A stretch of DNA of 64,000 bases, taken from contig MPDC01000001.1 in the NCBI GenBank assembly GCA_001874255.1, positions 62,001 to 126,000 of the forward strand. Direction: 5' to 3'. The notes under the pieces were generated by a model that had not been told where the DNA came from, did no database searches, and worked only from the letters and a program-made list of their open reading frames with translations. Shown here piece by piece: positions 1-8,212 of the stretch. Source of the DNA: Alphaproteobacteria bacterium MedPE-SWcel (GTDB lineage: Bacteria > Pseudomonadota > Alphaproteobacteria > Rhodobacterales > Rhodobacteraceae). Positions within the stretch are counted from its first letter, which is position 1; each line of letters starts with the position of its first letter. The translations under genes were made by a program, and so were the position numbers.

Positions 1-1
1 C

Positions 2-799
2 ATGGTCAAGGAAAACCGCTCACTCGATCGCGGCATAGCGATCCTGGAAACACTCGCCCGTGAAGGCGCCATGTCGCTGGCTGACCTGCACCGGGCCACC
101 GGGTTGCCCAAAAGCACCATCCGGCGGCTGTTGCAGACATTGATCACGCGCCGGATCGTGCGCCGGTCGCTGGCGGATCAACTGTATCGCACATTGATTG
201 TATTCCCCGACATTTCTGCGGAGGTGATGCCCAAGGGGATGCTTCAAATCGCCGATGCGGCCATTCCCCGAACGCTGGCGCTGACGCAGGCGATCGGCTG
301 GCCGTCGGACATCCACATCCGCGAGGCGCGGGCGATGCGCATCATCGACAGCACCCGGCAGGCCAGCCAGTTCCATGTCGGCCAGGGCCGGATCAACCGG
401 CGCGTCAACCATTTCGGATCCGCGACCGGACTGGCCTGTCTCGCGACGCTGACCGATAGCGAGATCCACGCCACCTATGAGGCCCTGAAATCCGACCTCA
501 CGTGGGGGCCTGTACGCTTTGGCCTTGATCTGCCCGCTCTGATGCAGCGGATCGAAGGGATCCGGGCACAGGGCTACGCCTCCCGCAGCCCCGCCTATCT
601 GAGCGAGCAGGAATGGGACAGCGACTTGCACGCCATCGCGGTCGCGATCATGGCGCAGGGGCGGGTGGTTGGTGCTCTGTCGGTGCTGTGGCTGCGCAGC
701 TACAAATCGGTCGAATCCTTCGCCGCCCTGCACCTCGTGGCGCTGCAGACCACGGCGCGCGACATCAGCCAGGCCTTGGATCAGGTGCGGGACGACTAG
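2..799 (+). CDS. IclR family transcriptional regulator
   Basis: DNA-binding regulator of the IclR family. Residues about 8-60 form the winged helix-turn-helix (ADLHRATGLPKSTIRRLL carries the recognition helix). Residues about 80-250 match the GAF-like effector domain, ending with the usual sALSV and QTTARDISQAL segments. The 265-residue length is typical. The ATG sits at the second base of the window, so a start further upstream cannot be excluded. It converges on an FAD-dependent oxidoreductase; no target or ligand can be read from the sequence. The family call is firm, the regulated pathway unknown. Confidence 0.88.
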   Translation: MVKENRSLDRGIAILETLAREGAMSLADLHRATGLPKSTIRRLLQTLITRRIVRRSLADQLYRTLIVFPDISAEVMPKGMLQIADAAIPRTLALTQAIGWPSDIHIREARAMRIIDSTRQASQFHVGQGRINRRVNHFGSATGLACLATLTDSEIHATYEALKSDLTWGPVRFGLDLPALMQRIEGIRAQGYASRSPAYLSEQEWDSDLHAIAVAIMAQGRVVGALSVLWLRSYKSVESFAALHLVALQTTARDISQALDQVRDD

Positions 800-805
800 G
801 CTCCG

Positions 806-857
806 GGCCCGGAAGTCAGGCCCGACAGTCAGACCCGGAAGTCAGACCCGGAAGTCA
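806..857 (-). repeat. 13-bp tandem array starting at the stop codon of the FAD oxidoreductase
   Basis: Read on the minus strand there are four contiguous 13-bp units: TGACTTCCGGGTC twice, then TGACTGTCGGGCC and TGACTTCCGGGCC. The TGA of the first unit (857-855) is the stop codon of the oxidoreductase gene. As 13 is 1 modulo 3, the next TGAs lie in the other two frames. The array fills almost all of the convergent gap to the IclR gene, and no U-tailed hairpin is seen there. Confidence 0.9.
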
Positions 858-2177
858 GAACAGGCTTTCGGCTGTCTGCTTGACGAGAAAGGCGGCGCGA
901 TAGGCCTGCGTCTTCACCCCCCGCCCGCGGTCAGGCCTCAGGTCGCTGACCGGGACCGGCAGGCTGTCCTCGGTGGTGCCTGCAAACAGATCAGCCAGGG
1001 CCCGCCCGAACAGGGTGCCCGTGGTGATCCCGCGCCCGTTGTACCCGGTCGGCGCATAGAGCCCGTCTGCCAGGCGATGGATGCGGAACAGGTAGTCCGG
1101 TGTGAAGGCAATCTGCCCGTGCCAGGCATCCTCGAAACTCTGCGGGCCGAGGTCGGGAAACAGGCGCTGCAGCTTGCGTGCGGCCCAGCGGCGCGTCAGC
1201 CCCTCGGTGCCGCCGATCACCGATCCCATCGATCCGATGATCAGCCGCCCGGCCTGATCGCGCCGCAGCGACAGCATGATCTTGCCGGTATCCCAAAGCC
1301 CCTGACCTTCGGGCAGGATCATGCGCCCGGCGTCGCCCAGTGGCGCGGTCGCCAGCTGAAAGAAATTGATCGGTGTGAAGCTCCGCGCTAGGCTAGGCCA
1401 GAGGTCCGCCGTATAGGCATTGGTGGCAATCACCACCCGCTTTGCCGTGAGCACGCCCCGGTCTGTCTCGACGCGCCAGTCCGCGCCGTCGCGGCTCAGC
1501 GCCAGCACCTTTGTCCCGGTCGAGATCTCGGCGCCCGCCGCATGGGCGGCCCGGGCGAGCCCGCGGGCATAGCCCATCGGGTTGATGGTGCCCGCACGCG
1601 CATCCAGCAGACCGCCGTGGAACCGTCGGCTGCCGGTTTTTTCGGCGGTTTCTTCGGCCGTCAGCAGCCGGACCGGGGCGCCCAACGCCTGCCAGGCCTT
1701 CACGCGGCGCTCCAGGTCGCGCAGGCCAGCGGCCGAGTGGGCGGCGTGGATGGTGCCCGCCCGCGTGGCTTCGCAGCGGATCTGATAACGCTCGATGAGG
1801 GAAAAGACATACTCCGGAGCCCGGCCCAGCTCTGCCACCAGGGCCGCCCCCGGCTTTTCGCCCAACCGCTGCTGAACGTCCTGCGGCGGCAGCCAGAGAC
1901 CGGCGTTCACCAGTCCGACGTTGCGCCCGGATCCACCATGGCCGATATCCCTGGCTTCCAGCACATGACAGCGCAGCCCTTTCAGTGCCCCATGCAGGGC
2001 GGTGGACAGACCGGTGTAGCCGCCGCCGACAATGGCGACATCGACCCGACCGTCGATCCCGGAGGCGATTTGGGTCTCGATTTGGGCCTCACTGGGCGTC
2101 TCCGCCGTCAGCGGCCGCCCGACGGTGGCTTCCTCGGAGGAGTGATCCCACAGGGAAATGGGTGTATCTGCGGTCAC
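855..2177 (-). CDS. FAD-dependent oxidoreductase of the DAO family (PuuB-like)
   Basis: Flavoprotein of the D-amino-acid oxidase/glycine oxidase superfamily, most like gamma-glutamylputrescine oxidases. The dinucleotide-binding motif VAIVGGGYTG is at residues about 47-56, followed by the FAD-contact segment GGSGRNVGLVNAG. The C-terminal GYNGRGITTGTLFG is the usual second FAD contact of the family. I place the start at a GTG at 2177 (VTADTPISLWDHS), since the longer frame upstream is Arg/Pro-rich and unlike the family; this gives 440 residues. A putrescine substrate is only an inference from similarity; other secondary amines or amino acids are possible. Confidence 0.82.
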   Translation of the reverse strand: MTADTPISLWDHSSEEATVGRPLTAETPSEAQIETQIASGIDGRVDVAIVGGGYTGLSTALHGALKGLRCHVLEARDIGHGGSGRNVGLVNAGLWLPPQDVQQRLGEKPGAALVAELGRAPEYVFSLIERYQIRCEATRAGTIHAAHSAAGLRDLERRVKAWQALGAPVRLLTAEETAEKTGSRRFHGGLLDARAGTINPMGYARGLARAAHAAGAEISTGTKVLALSRDGADWRVETDRGVLTAKRVVIATNAYTADLWPSLARSFTPINFFQLATAPLGDAGRMILPEGQGLWDTGKIMLSLRRDQAGRLIIGSMGSVIGGTEGLTRRWAARKLQRLFPDLGPQSFEDAWHGQIAFTPDYLFRIHRLADGLYAPTGYNGRGITTGTLFGRALADLFAGTTEDSLPVPVSDLRPDRGRGVKTQAYRAAFLVKQTAESLF

Positions 2178-2383
2178 CTGGCGGGCCTCATTCTCTGGAG
2201 CATATAGCGGGGGGCGGGACCGTCGCACGGAGACGCGCGCCGGGGCCGGTCGCAACATTGAGCCAGGGCCGCCTGCCTGTCAATCGGGCTTGGCGTGCGG
2301 GGGCGACATTGCCTAGGATTGGCCACGGCACACCGCCTCACATCGTACCACGTCGTCGCACACCCAGGAGGAGGAGGAGGCCC

Positions 2384-2902
2384 ATGGCACCGCTCAAGAT
2401 CACATCGGCCCAGATGGTGGCCGAGGCCCGCAGCCGCATAGAGGAGTTGACCTGCGAGACCGCGATTGCCTTGCACCGGTCAGGGTCAGGGTCAGGGTCA
2501 GGGTCAGGGGCAGGGACGGGGACAGGGTCAGGGACGGGGGAGGGAACGGCGGCAGGCTCAGCGGCAGAGGCAGAGGAAAGCGCCGCAGATGTGGTCTTTG
2601 TCGACTTGCGCGATGTGCGGGAACGCCAGCGGGCGGGCTATATCCCCGGCAGTTTCCACTGTCCGCGCGGCATGCTGGAATTCTGGGTGGATCCTGACAG
2701 CCCCTATTTCAAACCGGTTTTCGCCGTCGAGGATACGCAATTCCTGTTCTATTGTGCGTCGGGCTGGCGCTCGGCTCTGTCGGTGGCGGTGCTTCAGGAC
2801 ATGGGGTTCAAGGCGGCGCATCTTCGGGACGGGTTTTCCGGCTGGGCCAAGGCGGGCGGGCCGGTGGAGATGCCAGAGGTCGACCCGGAGCATCAGCCCT
2901 GA
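2384..2902 (+). CDS. Rhodanese-like protein with a Ser-Gly repeat insert
   Basis: Single-domain rhodanese (sulfurtransferase fold), 172 residues. The domain runs from about residue 66 (DVVFVDLRDVRE) to about 165, with the active-site loop CASGWR and the presumed persulfide cysteine at C124. The ATG at 2384 is preceded by a very strong ribosome-binding site made of repeated GGA triplets (2368-2380). Oddity: residues 33-54 are a Ser-Gly/Thr-Gly stretch encoded by a hexamer repeat, placed between the N-terminal helix and the first strand, where relatives have a short loop. Substrate unknown; the gene stands alone. Confidence 0.85.
   Translation: MAPLKITSAQMVAEARSRIEELTCETAIALHRSGSGSGSGSGAGTGTGSGTGEGTAAGSAAEAEESAADVVFVDLRDVRERQRAGYIPGSFHCPRGMLEFWVDPDSPYFKPVFAVEDTQFLFYCASGWRSALSVAVLQDMGFKAAHLRDGFSGWAKAGGPVEMPEVDPEHQP
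2480..2545 (+). repeat. In-frame hexanucleotide repeat in the rhodanese gene
   Basis: TCAGGG is repeated five times from 2480 to 2509 and then decays into GCAGGGACGGGG-type variants. It is in frame and encodes alternating Ser-Gly, then Thr-Gly, so length changes would not break the gene. Confidence 0.9.
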
Positions 2903-3262
2903 GGCAACCAGAGGCCGATGTGGCAAACAGCGATTGCGCAAAAACCGGACGCTGCCCTGGCCTCCCGTGTCGGCGCAGGGGGCGGCGATGCAGAGGGGCG
3001 GTTGCGAAACCGGACCTTTTGAAAAACTCCCGGATCCAATGGCGATGCAAGGAGGCACTATCGGTGAATGGCACGATGAACGCGACCGGCCCTTTGCAAA
3101 ACTATACCTTTGCTCAAATGACTATGCGTAAAATCGGCCTTTATCACGGTATTCAGCCTTTCCTCAGAGGGCTTGTTTCTTTAAGGCTTTCTTAATGTCG
3201 GCGCGAAGCTTCTGCTGTTTCGCGGTCGTGTGGTTGAGGTATTTGGTTATGGGGTGCTGCAG
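2903..3262. other. Gene-free stretch between the rhodanese and Hint-protein genes
   Basis: No convincing coding frame, RNA gene or hairpin terminator seen. The second half (about 3080-3240) is less GC-rich and probably holds the promoter of the Hint-domain gene, but no clear -35/-10 pair stands out. Confidence 0.5.
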
Positions 3263-4324
3263 ATGAAAACGGGCTTTTGTGGCACGTATGTCATCTCCTG
3301 GACGCAAACGGAAATTGATGGTCTCGACGCGGCCCCGCTTGCGGCGGTCGATGTCGGTGCAACCTGGTCCTGGCATGGCGATGCCGTGCGGGTGGACCGT
3401 CCGTCAGAGCTGTTTTGTCCGGACATGGTGAACGGAGAGGGGGACCTGCGACGGCAGGCCGCCCGCGCAGTGCGACGACTGGTCGGCGCAGCGGTCCAGA
3501 ACCGGACGGACATCAACGCGATCAAAGTGGAGGATCCGGCGACCGACAGCAGCTTCGTGGTCACCAATGGCGTCAAAATGTACACGGTCACGCTGATTGA
3601 GATCGGCGACGGTCGGCTTCCGCTGCTGATGTTCGTCGACGACGTGCCGCCACGCAATACCGATCTTTGGGTGGTTCATCACGCCCTGGTGCAAAAGGCA
3701 TCCGCCCAGACTGCGCTGGATCCGGGGGTCATCTGTTTCACGCCGGGGACGCGGATCGCCACTCCTTCGGGGCCGCGGCCGGTGGAGACCCTGCGCGAAG
3801 GCGATCGGGTCCAGACCCGCGACAATGGCGCCCAGCGGGTGCAGTGGATCGGTGCGCGCCGCATGACCGGTGCCCGGCTCTTTGTGATGCCGCAACTGCG
3901 GCCGGTGCGCATTCGCGCCGGTGCGCTGGGGATTGACCGTCCTGAACAGGAGCTTCTGGTCTCGCCTGAACATCGGATGTTGCTCCGGGGCCATGCCGCG
4001 CGTGCCCTGTTCAACGTCCCCGAGGTGCTGGTCGCGGCGCGCGATCTGGTGAATGACGGCACCATCGCCGTCGACCGGACGGTGACAGAGGTGACCTATG
4101 TTCATCTGCTGCTGGAAAATCATCAGGTGATCTGGGCCAATGGCGTCGAAACCGAGAGCTTTCACCCCGCCCATGCGGCGCTTTCGGCGCTCGACGGTTC
4201 CGATCGCAAGCGTCTCTTGCGCCGACTGCCCGGCATCGAAGCGGATCCCGCCAGCTATGGTGCCTTTGCCCGGCGCAATCTGTCCGCCTCCGAGGCTGCT
4301 ATCCTGTTGCAAGAGGCCGCCTGA
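3263..4324 (+). CDS. Hint (hedgehog/intein) domain protein
   Basis: Protein of 353 residues with a Hint domain. The N-terminal part (MKTGFCGTYVISWTQTEIDG) matches the start of a family common in roseobacters, which is why I choose the ATG at 3263 rather than an upstream start. The Hint domain begins near residue 159 (VICFTPGTRIATPSG, with the conserved Cys after which self-cleavage occurs in active members) and continues through PVETLREGDRVQTRD to SPEHRMLL and the late segment NHQVIWANGVETESF. Such proteins are often exported or attached to RTX-type partners, but no RTX repeats or signal peptide are seen here. Role unknown. Confidence 0.85.
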   Translation: MKTGFCGTYVISWTQTEIDGLDAAPLAAVDVGATWSWHGDAVRVDRPSELFCPDMVNGEGDLRRQAARAVRRLVGAAVQNRTDINAIKVEDPATDSSFVVTNGVKMYTVTLIEIGDGRLPLLMFVDDVPPRNTDLWVVHHALVQKASAQTALDPGVICFTPGTRIATPSGPRPVETLREGDRVQTRDNGAQRVQWIGARRMTGARLFVMPQLRPVRIRAGALGIDRPEQELLVSPEHRMLLRGHAARALFNVPEVLVAARDLVNDGTIAVDRTVTEVTYVHLLLENHQVIWANGVETESFHPAHAALSALDGSDRKRLLRRLPGIEADPASYGAFARRNLSASEAAILLQEAA

Positions 4325-4326
4325 CC

Positions 4327-4410
4327 GGCCACATGTGGCCCAAGGCAGGCGGCCACTTGGCCAGTGGCGCAGGCAACCAGTCGCGCAGGCAACCAATGGC
4401 GCGGGCAAAC
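4327..4410. repeat. Palindrome and 16-bp tandem repeat downstream of the Hint-protein gene
   Basis: A perfect 14-bp palindrome, GGCCACATGTGGCC (4327-4340), is followed by three 16-bp units: AGTGGCGCAGGCAACC (4363-4378), AGTCGCGCAGGCAACC (4379-4394) and AATGGCGCGGGCAAAC (4395-4410). The units do not contain the stop codon. They end just before the rpsD promoter. Confidence 0.85.
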
Positions 4411-4432
4411 TGAAAAACAACCGGGTTCCGGC

Positions 4433-4460
4433 TTGACACTGCGTCGGGTTCCTATATACG
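4433..4460 (+). promoter_or_regulatory. Likely sigma-70 promoter of rpsD
   Basis: A perfect -35 TTGACA (4433-4438) is followed after 16 bp by TATACG (4455-4460), overlapping TATATA (4453-4458). Transcription would start near 4467, giving a leader of about 205 nt before the rpsD start. Confidence 0.65.
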
Positions 4461-4466
4461 CCCGGC

Positions 4467-4671
4467 TTCATTGGTGTTGGTGGCCCCCGCAAGGGGAAGC
4501 CTGTCATGGCAGCGGATCCGAAGGGATCCAACCCCAAGAGGACAACGCCCTTCATATGTTGCAGGTTTCCTGGGGCAGGTGAACACTGAGGCTGCGATGA
4601 GACCCGCAGCCGACAGGGTGTGACCTTGGTCAAGGACGCGCTGCAGCGTCACTTTGAGAAGGAGAACAGCC
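4467..4671 (+). ncRNA. Hairpin-rich rpsD leader, possible autoregulatory element
   Basis: The leader holds four well-formed hairpins. CCCC/GGGG with a GCAA tetraloop (4485-4496) is extended by GGC/GCC across a 2-nt bulge. GGATCC/GGATCC with a GAAG loop is at 4514-4529. GGCTGCG/CGCAGCC spans 4590-4611, and GACGC/GCGTC spans 4635-4650. Ribosomal protein S4 is a known autoregulator in other bacteria, so a feedback role is plausible. That role here is inference; only the hairpins are seen. Confidence 0.5.
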
Positions 4672-5292
4672 GTGACCAAACGCACGTCTGCCAAGTACAA
4701 AATTGACCGCCGTATGGGCGAAAACATCTGGGGCCGTCCGAAATCCCCGGTGAACCGTCGTGAATACGGCCCCGGCCAGCACGGTCAGCGCCGCAAGGGC
4801 AAACTGTCCGACTTCGGTATTCAGCTGCGCGCCAAGCAGAAGCTCAAGGGCTACTATGGCGACCTGACCGAAAAGCAATTCCGCCGCATCTACGGTGAAG
4901 CCGAGCGTGTCAAAGGCGACACCGGTGAAAACCTGATCGGTCTGCTGGAAAGCCGTCTGGACGCCGTCGTCTACCGCGCGAAATTCGTGCCGACCGTGTT
5001 TGCGGCCCGTCAGTTCGTGAACCACGGCCACGTTCTGGTGAACGGCCAGCGCGTCAACATCCCCTCCTACCGTGTGAAGGAAGGCGACCTGATCGAAGTG
5101 CGCGACAAGTCCAAGCAGTTGGCTGTTGTCCTCGAAGCGGTTCAGCTGGCCGAGCGTGATGTCCCTGACTACATCGAAACCGACCACAACAAGATGACCG
5201 CGACCTTCGTGCGCGCCCCGTCTCTGGCCGACGTACCTTACCCGGTCATGATGGAACCGAACCTCGTGGTCGAATTCTACGCCAAAAACTAA
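4672..5292 (+). CDS. rpsD: 30S ribosomal protein S4
   Basis: Primary 16S rRNA-binding protein of the small subunit, which nucleates assembly of the 30S body. The 206 residues have the standard length. The S4 RNA-binding domain lies in the second half ([33 protein letters not shown]) and the C-terminal end VEFYAKN is typical. I place the start at the GTG at 4672 ([16 protein letters not shown]), because it follows the ribosome-binding site GAGAAGGAGAA at the right distance and matches the family start. The gene is monocistronic, with its own promoter, long structured leader and terminator. Confidence 0.97.
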   Translation: MTKRTSAKYKIDRRMGENIWGRPKSPVNRREYGPGQHGQRRKGKLSDFGIQLRAKQKLKGYYGDLTEKQFRRIYGEAERVKGDTGENLIGLLESRLDAVVYRAKFVPTVFAARQFVNHGHVLVNGQRVNIPSYRVKEGDLIEVRDKSKQLAVVLEAVQLAERDVPDYIETDHNKMTATFVRAPSLADVPYPVMMEPNLVVEFYAKN

Positions 5293-5332
5293 TCCGCGAC
5301 CTCTGCGGAGGCCTGCCGGATCAAACGATCAC

Positions 5333-5363
5333 AAAAGCCGCTCCTGTTTGGGGCGGCTTTTCC
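5333..5363 (+). terminator. Rho-independent terminator of rpsD
   Basis: AAAAGCCGC (5333-5341) pairs with GCGGCTTTT (5353-5361). The stem ends in a T-run and lies 40 nt after the rpsD stop. Confidence 0.85.
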
Positions 5364-5495
5364 CGTTCCGGGGGCTGCTGTCGGGATCTGGCGCAGGAAT
5401 CTCTTGGGGGCGGAGGGGTTTGCTGAGTATGGTGGCGCTGACACCGGATCCGGCCGTTGAGATGGCCTGAGGTCCGGATACCTCGGGAGAATAGA

Positions 5496-6068
5496 ATGTC
5501 ACTCAAATCCATCGCCCTTGCCCTTGGGATCATGGCGGGCCTGGCCGCGACTGCGGGGGCCGCGCCGTTGAAATTGCAACCTGCCGACCCGCAGCCCAGC
5601 AACCTCAAACCGGGATTGTCCGTGCGCTATGCCTATCCCTCCGATGTCAAGAACCTCGCGTCGGCCCGCAATGCGCTGAAATACAGGGTGGAGCAGGGCG
5701 CACCGCTGAGCGGCCTCGATTACCGCGACTCCGAGTTGGGGCAGGCGGTCCTGACCTCCAAGCGGGCGGAGCGCGTGGTGGCCGACATTCAGGGCTACGT
5801 CCGCTTTGACGCGCCGGGGATCTACACCATTGATTTCCTCACCAATGACGGGCTGGACGCGATGGTGGGCGGCCAGCAGGTTGGCGAGTTCGACGGTCGC
5901 CAACCCTGCGAGGAGACCTTTGCCGTAGAGGTCGAGGTGCCACGGGCGGGCTGGTATCCGCTCAAGGCGCTGTGGTTTCAACGCACCAATACGGCCTGTC
6001 TGCACATGCGCGCAGGCCCCAGGGGCAAGCGCCCGAAATGGATGCCCAACGCCGCCTTCGGGCATTGA
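5496..6068 (+). CDS. Secreted PA14-domain protein
   Basis: Periplasmic or surface protein of 190 residues. Residues 1-23 form a signal peptide ending in AAP (MSLKSIALALGIMAGLAATA...). The rest resembles a PA14 domain: a strand-rich fold with GYVRFDAPGIYTIDFLTNDGLDAMVGGQQV and a late GWYPLKALWFQ, typical of modules that bind carbohydrate. Two cysteines (in PCEE and ACLH) could form a disulfide. The ATG at 5496 follows a GGGAGA site and gives a clean signal peptide. Monocistronic; ligand unknown. Confidence 0.7.
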   Translation: MSLKSIALALGIMAGLAATAGAAPLKLQPADPQPSNLKPGLSVRYAYPSDVKNLASARNALKYRVEQGAPLSGLDYRDSELGQAVLTSKRAERVVADIQGYVRFDAPGIYTIDFLTNDGLDAMVGGQQVGEFDGRQPCEETFAVEVEVPRAGWYPLKALWFQRTNTACLHMRAGPRGKRPKWMPNAAFGH

Positions 6069-6119
6069 GCCGCAGCATGGCGGCAGCGGGCGTGCCATCG
6101 GATCGGCCAAACGGGCGGC

Positions 6120-6581
6120 CTAGACCGGAAACGGCCGTCCCTCGGCAAGTGTCTCCATGGCGAAATATGATGTGACGCTGTCCAGCTCGACCCCTGAAAT
6201 CAACCGCTGATAGACGGAGTCGTAGCTGGCCATGTCGCGGGTCACGACCTTCAGCTGATAGTCATAGTCGCCGCCGATACGGTGAAAATCCACCACCTCC
6301 GGGATGGTCAGCACATGGCGGCGGAACTGTGCCAGCCATTCAGTGGAGTGATGGCGTGTGCGCAGCATGACAAAGACAACGAGCCCAAGATCCAGCTGGC
6401 TGCGATCGACCTCTGCCCGGGTGCCGCGCAGAACGCCGCGTTCTTCCAGCGCTTTCAGACGCCGCCAACAGGCGTTCTGCGACAGGCCGACCCGGTCTGC
6501 CAGATCGCGTTGCGACAGGCTGCCGTCGCGTTGCAAGGCACGCAGAAGCGCGCGATCAATTTGATCGATAGATTTCACCAT
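6120..6581 (-). CDS. Lrp/AsnC family transcriptional regulator
   Basis: Feast/famine regulator of 153 residues. The wHTH is at residues about 5-50 (SLSQRDLADRVGLSQNACWRRL) and the C-terminal RAM ligand-binding domain runs from about 65 to 145, with the GDYDYQLKVV segment. I use the ATG at 6581 (MVKSIDQIDRALLRAL), which matches the family start. It is divergent from a class V aminotransferase gene 106 bp away, the usual layout of an Lrp-type regulator and its target. That the neighbour is the target is inference. Confidence 0.9.
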   Translation of the reverse strand: MVKSIDQIDRALLRALQRDGSLSQRDLADRVGLSQNACWRRLKALEERGVLRGTRAEVDRSQLDLGLVVFVMLRTRHHSTEWLAQFRRHVLTIPEVVDFHRIGGDYDYQLKVVTRDMASYDSVYQRLISGVELDSVTSYFAMETLAEGRPFPV

Positions 6582-6621
6582 GATGCGATCAATTGATATG
6601 CATTTGTCTGATATGATCAAT
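6554..6621. promoter_or_regulatory. Candidate Lrp operator cluster
   Basis: Three related AT-rich dyads lie in a row: GATCAA-T-TTGATC (6554-6566, inside the start of the regulator gene), ATCAATTGAT (6588-6597) and the arm ATCAAT (6616-6621), which pairs with ATTGAT at 6592-6597. Lrp-type octamers often bind several spaced sites. The first dyad also encodes conserved residues, so it may be chance. Confidence 0.4.
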
Positions 6622-6687
6622 GAGAAATGTGAAATTTATCTACCTTGCCTCGGTTATGATTGGCGAAATCATCACAAGAGCGCGACA

Positions 6688-8148
6688 ATGATCCTTGAAG
6701 AGTTCAAACTATCCATCACACAGGCAGCGGAAACCGGACAATTGGCCCAGGGGCTGATTGGCGAGGGGCTGCGTCTGCCGGGGCCCTTTGGCGAGGTGCC
6801 GCTGGTCTATGCCGACTATGTCGCCTCGGGGCGCGCCCTGCAGCAGGTGGAGGATTTCATCGCCTCCCAGGTGCTGCCCTACTATGCCAACTCCCATACC
6901 GAGGCCTCCTATTGTGGCCAGTATGTGACCCGTCTGCGTCGCGCCGCCCGTGCGGAAATCGCTCGCGTGACCGGCGCGGACGAGGGCTGCGAGGTGATCT
7001 TTGCAGGGGCCGGGGCGACGGCTGGCATCAACCGGCTGGTCAGCCTCCTTGGGGTCAACGCGGCCCGGCGCCCTGTGGTCTTTATTGGCCCCTATGAGCA
7101 TCATTCCAATATCCTGCCCTGGCGCGAAAGCCGGGCGGAGGTGGTGGAAATCCCCGAAGATGCGCAGGGCGGTGTGGATCTTGCGGCGCTCGAGGCCGCT
7201 TTGCTGGCCCATGCGGACAGCGATCTGAAGATCGGCAGCTTTTCCGCGGCGTCCAATGTCACCGGTATTGTCACTGATCCCGACCCCGTAACCCGGATCC
7301 TGCGGGCGCAGAATGCGCTGGCGGTTTGGGACTATGCCGGGGCCGGGCCCTATCTGCCGATCGACATGGGGGCCAACGGCGCGGTGCCCAAGGATGCGGT
7401 GGTGGTCTCGCCCCATAAATTCCCCGGCGGCCCCGGCAGCTCGGGCATTCTGGTTTTGCGCCGCGACGCTGTCCGGGCAACGGCCCCGTCCTGGCCCGGT
7501 GGCGGCACCGTCAGCTTTGTCTCGCCCTGGTCGCATCGCTATAGCGACAGCCTCGCCTCCCGCGAGGAAGCGGGGACCCCGAATGTGATCGGGGATATCC
7601 GCGCCGCATTGGCATTTCTGGTCAAGGAAGCCGTCGGCCAGGCGCAGATCGAGGCGCTGGAATCCCGTTACGCTGCCAAAGCGGTGGCCGCCTGGTCGGA
7701 TCTGCCCGGGCTGACGCTGCTGGGGCATCCACGCGCACACCGGCTGCCGATCTTCTCGTTCACCCTGCGCGGCGCCTCGGGGGCGCCGATCCATCAGCAG
7801 CTTTTCACCCGCATGCTGAGCGACGTATATGGCATTCAGGCACGCGGCGGCTGTGCCTGTGCCGGGGCCTATGCGCACCGTCTTCTGGACATTGACCAGC
7901 CCCGCTCCGAAGCGCTGTTTGCGGATCTGCAGGCCGGGCGGGAGATCCGCAAACCCGGCTGGGTGCGGCTGAATTTCTCCTATCTGATGCCGGAGACGAC
8001 GGTGGATTACATCCTCGACAGTGTCACGGAGCTGGTGGCCCGGGCCGAGGATCTTGCCACCGCCTATGAGGTCGATCCGGCCACTGCGCGGTTTCACCCC
8101 CGGGCGATGATTCCATCGCCACAGCCGCGTTCTGCCACGCTGTCGTGA
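6688..8148 (+). CDS. Class V aminotransferase / cysteine desulfurase-like PLP enzyme
   Basis: PLP enzyme of the SufS/NifS superfamily, 486 residues. The PLP lysine is K244 in SPHKFPGG; upstream are [16 protein letters not shown], the [13 protein letters not shown] segment and the [10 protein letters not shown] region with the Asp that contacts the PLP pyridine nitrogen. A C-terminal [11 protein letters not shown] supplies cysteines in the loop where desulfurases carry the persulfide Cys. The ATG at 6688 ([10 protein letters not shown]) is chosen over an upstream AT-rich start. Divergent from an Lrp regulator, which suggests amino-acid control; it is not next to suf genes. Substrate unknown, and a housekeeping SufS role is unlikely. 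Confidence 0.78.
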   Translation: MILEEFKLSITQAAETGQLAQGLIGEGLRLPGPFGEVPLVYADYVASGRALQQVEDFIASQVLPYYANSHTEASYCGQYVTRLRRAARAEIARVTGADEGCEVIFAGAGATAGINRLVSLLGVNAARRPVVFIGPYEHHSNILPWRESRAEVVEIPEDAQGGVDLAALEAALLAHADSDLKIGSFSAASNVTGIVTDPDPVTRILRAQNALAVWDYAGAGPYLPIDMGANGAVPKDAVVVSPHKFPGGPGSSGILVLRRDAVRATAPSWPGGGTVSFVSPWSHRYSDSLASREEAGTPNVIGDIRAALAFLVKEAVGQAQIEALESRYAAKAVAAWSDLPGLTLLGHPRAHRLPIFSFTLRGASGAPIHQQLFTRMLSDVYGIQARGGCACAGAYAHRLLDIDQPRSEALFADLQAGREIRKPGWVRLNFSYLMPETTVDYILDSVTELVARAEDLATAYEVDPATARFHPRAMIPSPQPRSATLS

Positions 8149-8212
8149 GATGCCGCTTTTCCCCCGCGCCGCCGGGCGCTATGAGAGGAGGGACGTCAAG
8201 GAGCGCGCAGAC

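Noticed and set aside
855-2258. Longer start for the FAD oxidoreductase at 2258
   Set aside because: The extra 27 residues are Arg/Pro-rich and unlike the family; the GTG at 2177 fits better.
3164-3376. Small open frame on the minus strand before the Hint gene
   Set aside because: It overlaps the Hint protein start, has no recognisable domain and its composition is random-like.
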